Below are positions 15,955 to 27,000 of a stretch of DNA of 61,791 nucleotides, one piece after another. How positions within the stretch are numbered: position 1 is the first letter of the stretch; each line of letters starts with the position of its first letter. Source of the DNA: Candidatus Omnitrophota bacterium (GTDB taxonomy: Bacteria > Omnitrophota > Gorgyraeia > Zapsychrales > Fredricksoniimonadaceae); assembly GCA_015232565.1 (NCBI GenBank), contig JADFZK010000013.1:1-61791 (forward strand). Direction: 5' to 3'. Below the pieces are notes generated by a model. The model saw only the letters and a list, made by a program, of their open reading frames with translations. It was not told where the DNA came from and made no database searches. Position numbers and translations under genes: made by a program.

Positions 15955-16784
15955 AAAAGACGGCGTTCCTGATTCTTTTTTTTATCCTGTTTGCTTCAGC
16001 GGCTGGTTCGGCCGAGAAGCCGGCGCAACGGATAATTTCTTTAGGGCCGGTTATAACCGAAGAGCTGTATTTGCTTTCCAGCGGGGATAAACTGGTGGGC
16101 TGTACCACCTGGTGCAAACGTCCTTTAGCCGCGGGTCAAAAGCCCAAAGTCGGGAATGTTCAGGAGATCAACCTGGAGAGTGTTATTGCTTTAAAGCCGG
16201 ACGTTGTTCTGGCCACGGTGTTGACCGATCCGCGCGCGGTGACCAAATTGCGCGGGATGGGTATCCGGGTGGTCGAAGTCCCGAATGCCCGGGATTTTGC
16301 CGGTTTATGCCGGGTCTTGCAACTTTTAGGAGAGATCACTGGGCAGGAAAAAGAGGCCCGGCAGATCATTGCTGAGGCCCGGGAGCAGGTTCTGGCCCTG
16401 AAGGCCAGGATCAAAAATTTGCCTAAGGTAAAGGTGTTTGTTCAGGTGGGGGTTAATCCTTTGGTTACTATTGGGCGCGAGTCGTTCGCCAACGACCTTA
16501 TTGAATCGGCCGGGGGTGAGAATATTGTGGCCCAGCCTGGTTATTTGCAATATTCGCGGGAACAGGTTTTGGCCAGTTCTCCCGAGGTCATGTTTATTTC
16601 CAGTATGGGTTTCGACGGCGAGAAAGAAAAACGGAACTGGCAGAAGTTCGGGGCTCTTAAGCCGGTGATGGAGGGGCGGGTTTTTATTCTGGATGAATAT
16701 TTATTGTGCAGTCCGACTCCGGTGAGTTTTGTGGAGACGCTAAAGACGGTGATCCGTTACCTGCATCCGGAGGTTGGGATATGA
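15951..16784 (+). CDS. btuF: Periplasmic cobalamin-binding protein of the BtuFCD importer
   Basis: 277 aa. Sec signal peptide at residues 1-20 (FASAAGSAE), no lipobox, so a soluble periplasmic protein. The rest is a class III (helical-backbone) binding protein: RIISLGPVITEELYLL, DVVLATVLTD, ARDFAGLCRVLQLLGEITG, and a second lobe starting VKVFVQVG. It captures corrinoid and docks on BtuC. Could in principle bind another tetrapyrrole or siderophore, but riboswitch and cob neighbours make B12 nearly certain. Confidence 0.93.
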   Translation: MKKTAFLILFFILFASAAGSAEKPAQRIISLGPVITEELYLLSSGDKLVGCTTWCKRPLAAGQKPKVGNVQEINLESVIALKPDVVLATVLTDPRAVTKLRGMGIRVVEVPNARDFAGLCRVLQLLGEITGQEKEARQIIAEAREQVLALKARIKNLPKVKVFVQVGVNPLVTIGRESFANDLIESAGGENIVAQPGYLQYSREQVLASSPEVMFISSMGFDGEKEKRNWQKFGALKPVMEGRVFILDEYLLCSPTPVSFVETLKTVIRYLHPEVGI

Positions 16785-17770
16785 CCCGCTGGACAGCCTG
16801 GTTATTGGTTCTGGTGTTGTTGTTAATGCTGGTGGGCCTGTTTTCTTTGTCAGTAGGGTCCGCGGGGATACCCTTGACCAAATTGGCCGCGGTTTTGTTT
16901 CAGGGCCCGGGCAGTACGGAATACAGCATTATCTTTGATATCCGTTTGCCGCGCATTTTACTGGGGTTTGCTATTGGCGGGGCTTTAAGCCTGGCGGGTG
17001 TGATCCTGCAAGGTATGTTCCGTAACCCGTTGGTGGAACCGTATACGCTGGGCATTGCCGGGGGTGCGGCTTTGGGTGTTTCTTTGAATATCGTGTTGGG
17101 GCTGGCGGCTTCCGGCCGGTATGCGGCACCGTTATGCGGCTCTCTGGGGGCGGGCGTGGTCATCATTTTTCTGTATTTCTCCAGTATCCGCCGGGGTATG
17201 GTTAAATTGCAGGGCTTATTGCTCAACGGGGTGATGATCAGTTTTATCTCTTCGTCGTTAGTAATGCTGTTGATGTCTCTTTCCAGCGCCGAAAGCCTGC
17301 ACGGAATAGTCTTTTGGGTCATGGGTTCTCTGGGTGAGCCGGACAGCGCGCTGATCGGCCTTATGTTCACGATGTCGGCAGGGCTTTTGCTGATCTCCTA
17401 TTTCTTTTGTTTGCATCTAAATGCGTTGGCCCTGGGGGAAGAAGAGGCCCGGCATCTGGGGGTGCCGGTGGAGCGGACCAAAAAGATCCTGTTTGTGCTT
17501 TCTGCGCTATTGACGGGTTTTTGTGTTTCGGTGGCCGGTATGATCGGTTTTGTGGGGTTGGTGGTGCCGCACTTGATGCGGCGTTTGGTGGGGCCGGATC
17601 ATCGGATCCTGCTGGGGGCGTCGTTCCTGGCGGGGGCTATTTTTCTGATCTTCTGTGACACCCTGGCCCGGATAATCATTGCGCCTTCTGAACTGCCGGT
17701 GGGGGTTATAACAGGGATCGTGGGCGGGAGTGTGTTCGTTTACGCTTTGGCTCGCGGGGAGGTGCATTGA
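16781..17770 (+). CDS. btuC: FecCD-family permease, cobalamin ABC transporter
   Basis: 329 aa with ~10 helices. The ORF is open to 16706, but ATG 16781 overlapping the btuF stop (ATGA) is the evident start and gives a family-typical N-terminus. Landmarks: DIRLPRILLGFAIGGALSLAGVILQGMFRNPLVEPYTLGIAGGAALG, the EEARHLGVPVERTK loop that contacts the ATPase, and GFVGLVVPHLMRRLVGPDHR at the C-terminal side. Forms the homodimeric channel of BtuCD. Confidence 0.95.
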   Translation: MTRWTAWLLVLVLLLMLVGLFSLSVGSAGIPLTKLAAVLFQGPGSTEYSIIFDIRLPRILLGFAIGGALSLAGVILQGMFRNPLVEPYTLGIAGGAALGVSLNIVLGLAASGRYAAPLCGSLGAGVVIIFLYFSSIRRGMVKLQGLLLNGVMISFISSSLVMLLMSLSSAESLHGIVFWVMGSLGEPDSALIGLMFTMSAGLLLISYFFCLHLNALALGEEEARHLGVPVERTKKILFVLSALLTGFCVSVAGMIGFVGLVVPHLMRRLVGPDHRILLGASFLAGAIFLIFCDTLARIIIAPSELPVGVITGIVGGSVFVYALARGEVH

Positions 17771-18564
17771 TGCTTGAGATCAGCCACCTTACCTGTGGAT
17801 ATGGCACAAAAGAAGTGATCTCCGCAGTTAGTTTTCAGGTGAAAAGCGGGGAGTTCTTCGGGGTCATTGGGCCGAACGGTTCGGGGAAAAGCACTCTTTT
17901 GCGGGCTTTGTCGGGAGTTATTAAACCCATGCAGGGCCGGATCTTGCTTAACGGGGAAGATGTGGCGGGTATTGCTTTACGCGATCTTGCCCGGCAAACC
18001 GCGGTGGTGTCCCAGCTGGTGCCGGCGGCGCCGCTGACCGTGGCCGAGTTTGTGCTGATGGGGCGTATCCCGCATTTTGGTCTTATGCAATTCATGGAAT
18101 CAAAGCAGGATCTGGAGCTGGCGCGGGAATGTATGCAAGTAACGGATTCCTGGCGTTTAAAAGACCGGTCACTGGACCAGCTGAGCGGCGGAGAGCGCCA
18201 GTTGGCCCAGATCGCGCGGGCCCTGGCCCAACAGCCCAGATTGCTTTTGCTCGATGAGCCTACGGCGCATTTGGATATTACGCATCAGGCGGCGGTGATG
18301 GACCTGTTAAAGCGGCTGGTGCACGAGCTCAATTTAACCGTGCTGATGGTGTTACACGATCTTAATCTGGCCAGTGAGTATTGCGACCGGTTGTGCCTTA
18401 TAAAAGAAGGGCAGGTTTTCAAGACCGGCACGCCTTTGGAGGTTATTGATCCCCGGGTGATCGGGGAAGTTTATCGTACGGAGGTTGTGGTGAACAACAA
18501 TCCGGTGTCGGGCAAGCCGCATGTGCTGATAGTGCCGCAGGATTTGCAAAAGAATAAAATGTAA
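17770..18564 (+). CDS. btuD: ABC transporter ATPase, cobalamin importer
   Basis: 264 aa. Walker A GPNGSGKST, Q-loop in QTAVVSQLVPAA, signature LSGGERQ, Walker B LLLLDEPTAHLD and the switch His in VLHDLNLA are intact. ATG 17770 shares one base with the btuC stop and has GAGGTG upstream; TTG 17767 is a less likely start. Powers BtuC. The base after the stop codon begins the second cobalamin riboswitch. Confidence 0.95.
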   Translation: MLEISHLTCGYGTKEVISAVSFQVKSGEFFGVIGPNGSGKSTLLRALSGVIKPMQGRILLNGEDVAGIALRDLARQTAVVSQLVPAAPLTVAEFVLMGRIPHFGLMQFMESKQDLELARECMQVTDSWRLKDRSLDQLSGGERQLAQIARALAQQPRLLLLDEPTAHLDITHQAAVMDLLKRLVHELNLTVLMVLHDLNLASEYCDRLCLIKEGQVFKTGTPLEVIDPRVIGEVYRTEVVVNNNPVSGKPHVLIVPQDLQKNKM

Positions 18565-18712
18565 TGCTGGAGCTTCATTCATGTGACTAAAACACATTTA
18601 ATGAAGGATCGTGATCTTGATAATACGATCAGGGAAATCGGGTGAGAATCCCGGGTAGTCACGCTACTGTAAGATGAACTAATGGTTCATTAAGCCAGAA
18701 TACCTGCCAGCA
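18565..18712 (+). promoter_or_regulatory. Cobalamin riboswitch 2, controlling btuB
   Basis: P1 pairs TGCTGG (18565-18570) with CCAGCA (18707-18712). Core blocks: CAGGGAAATCGGGTGAGAATC, TCACGCTACTGTAAG, and AAGCCAGAATACCTGCC (the B12 box). No T-run hairpin follows before btuB; the downstream stem TGCCG/CGGCA lacks a U-tract. Control is therefore probably translational, through the btuB start region. No clear promoter lies in the zero-length gap after btuD, so it may sit within the operon transcript. Confidence 0.92.
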
Positions 18713-18798
18713 TTTAATGCTTTCGTGCCGCGGATGACGGCATGCAGAGCGCATAAATAAGAACAATTGAATCAACAAGACGGGATGGGTAAATTGCA

Positions 18799-20667
18799 AT
18801 GTTGAAATTAAGAATGTCGTTAAGTATGGCGGGTATCCTGGTGGCATGTTGTTCGGGGTATGCGGCTGATGGTGTGGATCTGGGGCAGATTATGGTTAGT
18901 GCAACCAAAACAGAGGCCCTTCAGGGAGAGGTTGGCAGTGCCACTACCGTAGTTACCTCCCGGGATATTAAGAAAAGTGGAAAGACCATGGTGGTTGAAG
19001 TTCTGCGCGATATTCCGGGATTAACGGTGGCTTCATCCGGGGCTTTGGGAGGGGCCACTTCGGTATATTTGCGTGGCGCTGATGCCGGATATACGTTGGT
19101 AATGATCGATGGCGTGGAAGTTAATGATCCCATGTCAACGGACCGGTCTTTTAATTTTGCAAATTTGTCTACAGATAATGTAGAGCGGATCGAAGTGGTG
19201 CGGGGTCCGCAATCTACCCTGTATGGTGCTGATGCCATAGCGGGGGTTATAAATATTATTACAAAAAAAGGCAGTGGCGCTCCCCGGTTCGCAATGTTTT
19301 CCGAAGCGGGTGCGCATAACACTTTCAGTGAGGGTGTATCGTTAAGCGGTGGCAGGGGAAAATGGGAATATTTGTTCTCCGGTTCGCGCCTGGATTCCAG
19401 TGGGATCTCCAGTGCTTTTGGCGGAGCGGAGCCTGATGGGTACAAGAACTCTACGCTTTCATCCCGGGTGGGGTATAAGTTTTCGGATAATACCAGGTTA
19501 GAAACCACTGGACGCTTAAATGATACGACAAGTGATGCGGATGATGGCAGTAATCAAGATGATCCGAACAACGTTGTTTTTGAGCGAAACATAAGCAGTA
19601 AGGTGGAGTTGTTTAATGCCCCGACTCCGGAATGGAAGCAAAGCTGGTCTTTTTCTTATTCTCTAACCAAAAAGCAGAATAAGGATCTTTCTGACACTGT
19701 GGATGTTGGGGAATTTGTTCATAGCTGGTTTGAGGGAGATAACAAGCTATTGGCCTGGCAACACGATCTTTCACCGGTTGATTGGTCTACAACTACGGTC
19801 GGAGTGGAATATCAGCAGGAGCGCGGGTATTCGGATGGTTGGTATGATACAAGTTCTCGTTTGGACAGAAGAAGTGTAGATAACAAGGCGTGTTTTCTTC
19901 AGAACCAGTTCAAGTTTTGGGACAAGTTGTTTATTACGCCAGGGGTAAGGCTGGATAATAATGAAAACTTTGGCGTGCAAGATACCTACAAACTGTCGTC
20001 GTCTTATTTGATCACCGCTACCCAAACCCGCCTGAAAGGCAACTGGGGTACCGGTTTTAAGGCGCCTTCTTTGTATCAGTTATACTCTTCTTACGGGAAC
20101 GCGGCGTTGCAGCCAGGGTTGAGTAAAAGCACGGATCTAGGTTTTGAGCAGGCGGTTCTTAATAACAAACTTTCTTTCGGTGCGATGGTTTTTGAGAATA
20201 ATTTCAGGAACATGGTGGACTATGACTTTAATGAGAATAAATATATAAATATCGGGCAAGCCGAAACCAAAGGTGTCGAGTTGGATATAAAGTTTACGCC
20301 AGTTGAACGGTTGAAGCTCGCAACAAATTTTACTTATACTGATACCGAAGATAAGGCAACCGGGAGGCAACTTTTAAGGCGTCCGGCGCGGCAATTTAAT
20401 TCTTCCGCGGATTGGCGGGTTTCGGAAAAGGCTCGTTTGAATTTAGGGGTTACGCATGTTGGCAGTCGTAAAGACATTGATTCTTTGTGGGTTTGTATTA
20501 CTGATAAAGCCTTTACTGTTCTCAGGCTGGCATCATCGTTTGATATTACCAAAGACCTGCAGGTTTTTGGCCGCATAGAGAACCTTTTCGATAAAAGATA
20601 TCAAGAGGTGTTTGGTTATGCCACCATGGGGCGTTCGGCTTACGGCGGAGTTAAGTTGTCATTCTAG
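18799..20667 (+). CDS. btuB: TonB-dependent outer-membrane cobalamin receptor
   Basis: 622 aa. Signal peptide (residues 1-23), a TonB box-like stretch (QIMVSATK), plug domain with LRDIPGLTV, DGVEVNDPMS, ERIEVVRGPQSTLYGADAIAGVINIITKKG, then a 22-strand barrel ending in GYATMGRSAYGGVKLSF with the C-terminal Phe needed for BAM assembly. Size matches BtuB (~600). The riboswitch directly upstream identifies the substrate as a cobamide. TonB/ExbBD are not in the window. ATG 18799 has only a weak GGGATGGG upstream, in line with riboswitch-controlled translation. Confidence 0.95.
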   Translation: MLKLRMSLSMAGILVACCSGYAADGVDLGQIMVSATKTEALQGEVGSATTVVTSRDIKKSGKTMVVEVLRDIPGLTVASSGALGGATSVYLRGADAGYTLVMIDGVEVNDPMSTDRSFNFANLSTDNVERIEVVRGPQSTLYGADAIAGVINIITKKGSGAPRFAMFSEAGAHNTFSEGVSLSGGRGKWEYLFSGSRLDSSGISSAFGGAEPDGYKNSTLSSRVGYKFSDNTRLETTGRLNDTTSDADDGSNQDDPNNVVFERNISSKVELFNAPTPEWKQSWSFSYSLTKKQNKDLSDTVDVGEFVHSWFEGDNKLLAWQHDLSPVDWSTTTVGVEYQQERGYSDGWYDTSSRLDRRSVDNKACFLQNQFKFWDKLFITPGVRLDNNENFGVQDTYKLSSSYLITATQTRLKGNWGTGFKAPSLYQLYSSYGNAALQPGLSKSTDLGFEQAVLNNKLSFGAMVFENNFRNMVDYDFNENKYINIGQAETKGVELDIKFTPVERLKLATNFTYTDTEDKATGRQLLRRPARQFNSSADWRVSEKARLNLGVTHVGSRKDIDSLWVCITDKAFTVLRLASSFDITKDLQVFGRIENLFDKRYQEVFGYATMGRSAYGGVKLSF

Positions 20668-20691
20668 TGCGGTGATTAATAATTTTTTTTC

Positions 20692-20844
20692 AAGTTGAAG
20701 ATGGATGCGGATGTATATTTTGCCATTAACAACCTTTTTGCTGAGAAATATAACAATTACACGAGTTTTGATGCTTCCGGCATGCCTAATAACTACCCTG
20801 CGCCGGAATGTGATTATATTCTGGGCATGAAATGTCGTTTTTGA
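20692..20844 (+). pseudogene. C-terminal remnant of a second TonB-dependent receptor
   Basis: An open frame of ~50 codons ending TGA 20842 reads VYFAINNLFAEKYNNY and closes with DYILGMKCRF. That is the last two barrel strands of a TonB-dependent receptor, including the terminal Phe. A stop at 20677 precedes it, and no start or RBS is present. Its sequence differs from the btuB end just upstream, so it is not a simple tandem duplication. Probably the debris of a neighbouring receptor lost when the island arrived. Confidence 0.7.
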
Positions 20845-20918
20845 GCCTTAGTGTAGTCGGTTTTTCGGCCTTTGTTTTTGCAGGCAGGCAGGTCCTCGGG
20901 GCGGGGTGAAAGTATTCC

Positions 20919-20947
20919 TTGTGTTTATTTGCGTTTTGAATTATATT
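20919..20947 (+). promoter_or_regulatory. Promoter of the large RHS-repeat gene
   Basis: TTGTGT (20919-20924), 17-nt spacer, TATATT (20942-20947). A leader of ~120 nt would follow. Apart from this and the receptor remnant, the 20668-21073 gap shows nothing. Confidence 0.5.
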
Positions 20948-21073
20948 TTAATTATCCGTCAAGTCGCTCTTGATAGTTGAGCTATGAATCTGCTGGCGAA
21001 TATCACTATCAACAGTATTTGCATAATTGTAACAGGTTGGTTAGATCTTTTAACATTAACGAAAGGAGCTTTT

Positions 21074-24000
21074 ATGCCATCCTTACTAATGAAAAGATCC
21101 ATTCTGTTCGGTCTTCTGCTGTTTCTAGTGTCTACAGGTAGTTCTTTTGCCGGTTCTGCCACAACTACCACTACCCCTACCACCACGACTGCAACAACCA
21201 CTAAAACCACGGTCAGCACTGCTACAAAAACTTCTTCGAAAGTTGCACTCACTGATTTGCTTGGCGGAACGGTTAAAAGCGCCGCGTCAACTAAAACACC
21301 TGTTGCCAAAGGGGTTGTTTCGGCAATGAGCGCGTCGGGTTCTGGCACGGGGCTTGACACGGGCATTCAAAATGTGGGTAAAACCGTGATGGTCGATCAG
21401 CGCAGTGGTGGAGCCGGGGTGAGCGTTCCCTTATATATCCCCGAAGGCCGCGGAGGGATTACGCCGCCCTTGCAACTTACCTGGTCGCCAACAGCGGGCG
21501 ACGGCCCGTTTGGCTGGGGCTGGAGCATGGACATGGGTTCGGTGGTGCGCAATACCAAGAACGGCGTGCCAAAGTATGATGCGACGGATACCTTTATTGC
21601 AACGTTGGGCGGCAAAAGCTACGAACTGGTCAGCATCGGGAATAACGAGTACCGTTCCAAATTCGACGACGACCGCATGCAATTCTTCTTTATCAACGGA
21701 GTCTGGAGCGCCAAAGGCCGTAGCGGCACAACGTATTATTTTGGCAGTCGGCCTGGCTCAACGGTGAATGATGGCGGGTCGAAAGTGTTTCGGTGGAAGC
21801 TGGATCGAATAGAGGATTTGTTTAGGAATGTGTTGGTGGTGGATTATGGGGCGGATGAGAGTTATGAAGTGCGCTATGGACTCAAATCAGGGCTAAGCAC
21901 GTTAACAGACGTGAACGATAAGTCAAATTTTGCGTATGTGATCAATGTGATTGCTCAGTCAGTGAATCGATCTGATGTGTCAACAGAGTATAAGCCAGGT
22001 TTTGCAGTGAGTAAGAAACGTCTTGTTTCGACAATCACGATTATCGGCGGTGGAAATTTAATGAAAAAATATAGTTTTTCTTATGCATCCAGTGGAAGTA
22101 CAAATCGAACATTACTAAAGAATGTTTCCGAAACCGGCTCTGATGGTGTAACAGCTCAGTCAGTGGTTAATCTTCAATATAACAACATGGAGACATTGGA
22201 GTATTCATTAAAATTCATTAATGACCCATTGCAAGGCGAGGATCAATGGAGAGTAGTGTTGGGCGGAAACTCATCGAAATATCTATATGTGAATGCTCCT
22301 AAAAAAGTATTATTATACTATTATCAGGATAATCCGAGTGTTAAGTGGTGGATTCGTTTGTATCTCAATGGAAGTGAAGTTTTCTCAAAAGAGTCTGAAG
22401 ACCGATCAGCAAGAGGGAGCTTCACTATTAGCTTAAACAAAGGTTATAATTACCTGGATTTTCAGACAGGTTGTTGGGGGAATTGTGATTTTGGATTAAC
22501 TGGTTTTGATGACCAAGTAGATTTATTGACTTCTTCGCAGGTAATTATTCCGCAGTTAGCCGGTGATTTTAATGGTGACGGCAAGACAGACGTGGCGACA
22601 TATTTTTCGGATACGAGTTCTATTAAAGTGGCACTTTCGGATGGTTTGAATTTTCTTCCAAAGACAACGTGGATCGAATCGTTTTCTAAGGACAAGAAGC
22701 TTATACTCGGCGATTTTAACGCGGACGGTAAGGTAGATATTGCGGCGTATGATTCATCCGCCAGGACTGTCCGCGTGGCGCTTTCTGACGGTGCTAAATT
22801 TACGGATAGTGGCATTTGGTTGAACAATGTGCCTTTGGGTGCGGATGTTTATGCCGGAGACTTTAACGGTGATGGCCGCAGTGATCTTTATATGATGACT
22901 CGACCTTCCGGTTGGCAGGTTCAGCTCGCGCAGAGTACGGGTACTGGTTTTCAGACAGGCGATTCATATACGCCGCAGATGGGTTCCACGAATGCTGCGA
23001 TTATTCCGGGAGATTTTAATGGGGATGGGCTGACTGACTTAATTTCATTCGATTCGGCTATGGGCAACTGGGAGTTTCAGCTTAATATCAATGGTTTTGG
23101 AAATACGGGCATTTATTCTGTTGGCGGTTTTGCAGAAGGCAAAGCGCCTGCGATCGCAGATTTTAATCATGACGGGAAAACAGATATTGGCTATTTTGAT
23201 GCGGCGAATAAAACGATTTATTACTGGCCTTCGATTAACGGCGGTTTTGGTGTTGCACAAACATTATCATTTAGTTTCACCTTAACCGATCCCGCCACTA
23301 CCCAGCTTCAAACCGCTGATTTTAATGGCGACGGTATTCTTGATTACATGGTTTTCAATAACAGTGGAAAGGTTGAGATCGCCTTGTCCGGCGACACCAA
23401 ATTCAACGACCTGCTCACTTCTTACGATAATAATCACGGCGGCAAAGTTGATATCGAATACGGTTCCTCGGCCGATGAGAAGAACAAGTACATGCCCTTT
23501 ACCGTCCCGGTGGTCAAGAAGGTTACCGTTAGCGATGGTCTCGGAAACGCGGTGGCGTCTACCTATTCTTACGATGGAGGATACTGGGACTCTGCGGAGC
23601 GCGAGTATTACGGCTTTAAAGAAACCCGTGTTACCGACAGCCTCGGGAACTACGCCCTGGCGCAATACAATCAAGATAATCTGTATATGCGCGGCCGCAT
23701 TGACCGCACGGCGATGTACGACAAAAACGGCAAGATCTTGCGCGAAAGCCGTTCGCAGTGGAACAACGATCCGGTGATCCCGGGCCGGGAAGACGCGCGT
23801 TTTGTAACGCCCAAACGTGTTGACAATTTTGTGTATGACACGCCCACATCCGGCCTGCGCACCGCGCAGGAATTCGTTTTTGATGTGCCGCTGGGCCTTC
23901 TGAACGAAACCCGCGACCTGGGCGAAGTGGATTTCAGGACCGGCCTGGATAAGGGCGAAGACCTGGTGCGCACCACGATGACGTACAACAATAATCCGGC

Positions 24001-27000
24001 GCTGGGGTTGACGGGTTTTGCCGCCTCGCGTTCGTCGTACGACAAGAAAGATGTGCTGATCGCCCGGGAATGGAACACTTACGATAACGCCGCCGACTAC
24101 ACCACCCCGGTGCAAAAAGGCCTTATCACCCAAAAGAAGATCTGGAACGTGGTGCAGGGCAGTGAGCGCGATCTGGTTTACGAGTATACCTATAACGATT
24201 ACGGGGCCATTACTAAAACCAAAGACCCGAAAAGCGGCACCAGTGAAGTGATCTATGATACAACTTTCGCCATGTTCCCGCTGGTGAAACACAATGCCAA
24301 ACAGCAGGAAGCGGTAAACACCTTCTATGGTATTAACGGCGTGCCGTTAACCGGAGGCATTTGGGGCGCGTTACAATCCACCACCGATATAAACCAGAAA
24401 AAAGGCACGTATTTTTACGATACGCTGGGCCGGGTTACCTCGGTTGTTTCGCCGCTTGATTCAACAGCTTATCCCACCACTTCCTATGAGTACATAGACC
24501 AGCCGAATTACCGCCTGGTGATCAGTCATAGCCGGGTGGAGCACAATGCACCGGCTACCCTTGACTCGTACACTTTTTACGATGGCCTTGGGCGTCCTGT
24601 TGCCCAAAAGTCTCCAACGGCTGTGTCGTCCCAATGGGCGGTGTCGGGGCATGTGGTTTACAATTCGCGGGGGGAGGTGTCGAAAAAACTTCTGCCGTAT
24701 TTATCCAGCAAACCCGCCGCCGAACTGGAACTGCCCGATCCCGCTAAACCGGGAACGGTTTTTGAATACGATGCCTTGGGCCGTACGGTGAAAGTAACAT
24801 ACCCTGATGGCACCTATGCCAACTCGATCTATACCGGACTGAGCGTGACGAGTTACGATCCTAATGGTCATCGGCGGATGAATGCGTTAGATGCCCGCGG
24901 GCGGGTAACGAGCGCGGTGGAGTATGTGGGGGCAGACGGGCGTTGTCCCCTCTATCCCAACACCTCTTTTATGCCCTACGGTGTTACGCGGTATGTCTAC
25001 GACATCCAGGGCAATCTGGTTAAAGTGATCGACGCCAGGAGCAATGTAACCGAGATGGTCTACGACCAGCTAGGCCGCAAGGTCGCCATGAAAGATACCG
25101 ACATGGGTGTGGTGCGGTATTCCTATGATGATAATGGCAACCTCGTAACTCAAACCGACGCGTTGGGACAGATCAAGTCTTTTGTTTACGACGATCTTAA
25201 TCGCGTAACGTTTAAATCAACGCTCAATGCCCAAACGCCGGTAACACCGGTAACGTATCATTACGATATGAACCCCAATGGCGTGGGCCGGTTGTCGGAA
25301 GTGACGTACAACGCCGACAAAGCCACGTTCAGTTATGACGATCTGGGCCAGGAGATCGCCTCGACCAAAACGATCAACGGCGCCGCTTACGGCACCGGGC
25401 GCGTGTTCGATGCGCTTGGCCGGATGAAAGAAGTGACGTATCCTGATGCTGCTGTTGTAAAGTATCGGTTCAATACCGCCGGACAGCTCAATCGCGTGAA
25501 GTTTACCCGCACAATGGATGTTGGCGGGGAAACATGGGTCTCAACCAAGGATATTGTTACCGATATCCAGTACGCTGTTAACGGTCAGATCAACAGCAAA
25601 ACCCTGGGCAACGGCGTTACGATCACGTATACCTATGACCCGTTGAATTTCCGGCTGAAAGAGCTGGTTTCAAAAAATACTAAAGGCGAAACGCTTCAGC
25701 GCCTGAACTATTTCTACGACTATGTCGGGAACGTCACCAAGGTAGTGGACGGGGTCACCGCGATCACCCGGACCTTGCGTTATGACGAGCTGAACCGGAT
25801 GACGTATTCCGACGGCCGTGAAGGCCCGATGTATTATTCGTACGACAATATCGGGAATATGATTAAGAAGGGCGCGCTTACCTACACGTACGGCACTTCC
25901 TGTTATAAGCCATGGCCGGCGTCTTTACCCGGAACGGGCGGCACAACGGGTGGCACTACGGGCGGCGCGGCGGATGCGTGCTCCGGACCCGGGCCGCATG
26001 CGGTGGTGGCTATTTCCGACGGCACAAATATGAGTTACGACGCCAACGGCAATATGAGCGAAATGCAAACGCCGGCCGAGGCCAAATTTTTCTCATACGA
26101 CACGGATAATCGTTTGATCAGGGTGGAGAAGCGTTCGAAGCTGGGGTTCGCTACCATTGCGACCCTTTTTACCTACGACGGCGATGGCGGCCGTACCGGA
26201 AAAACCAGCGTGCAGAATGTGGTATCGCCTTCCACAGGCATGGTGGTCAGCACTATTACCATACCCACCCGCTATGTGGGCGAAATTTATGAGGAAAACC
26301 AGGGCGGGAAAGTGGATTACATTTTCGAGGGCGGTTCGCGCCTGGCCGCGTGGGATGGCCAGTCTATGAGGTTTTTCCTGGGCGATCATCTAGGCAGTAC
26401 CAATGTGGTGGCCGATGATCAGGGAGGTATTAAGGAACGCATCGAGTTTACTCCCTGGGGTGAAAAATCGTTTATAGATACGCCCGGCAGTCAAACCGAG
26501 AAAGCCTGGCTCTTTTTCACCGGAAAGATGGTAGACGAGGAAACCGGATTGATCTATTTCGGGGCCAGATATTACAGCCCAAAGATCGGCCGGTTTATTA
26601 CGGCGGATACCATCGTACCAAGTCCGTACAATCCGCAAACATTGAATCGGTATTCGTATTGCAATAACAATCCGTTGACGCTTGTCGACCCGACGGGGCA
26701 TTGGCCTAAATATCTTACTAAGGTAAATAAAATATTAGGTCACTTAATGGATTCGTGGGGACAAGTTACAGGTGGTGATTGGAGCGGTGAAGCTTACGCT
26801 TCTGTTACGGTAGGAGATAACAGTAGTACACAAAACAGCGGATCAACGAAAAATCGTTCATATTCAGGGAGTAGTAGCGGGAACAGTTATTCGGGCAATA
26901 GTTATAGTGGAAGTGACGGGTATTCATATTCGATTTTTGACCCGGTGCTTGCGCGGCTGAGCGCAGGACCTTCTAGGTCTTTAATTGTTGATTTGGGAAA

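Noticed and set aside
23282..24292. 336-aa open frame on the minus strand inside the RHS gene
   Set aside because: Shadow of the large plus-strand gene; low-complexity Val/Ile/His content and no RBS.
25920..25985. GGC-ACA-ACG tandem units that could suggest a CRISPR or VNTR array
   Set aside because: Only two to three imperfect 12-bp units coding for a Gly-Thr linker within the RHS frame; no spacers.
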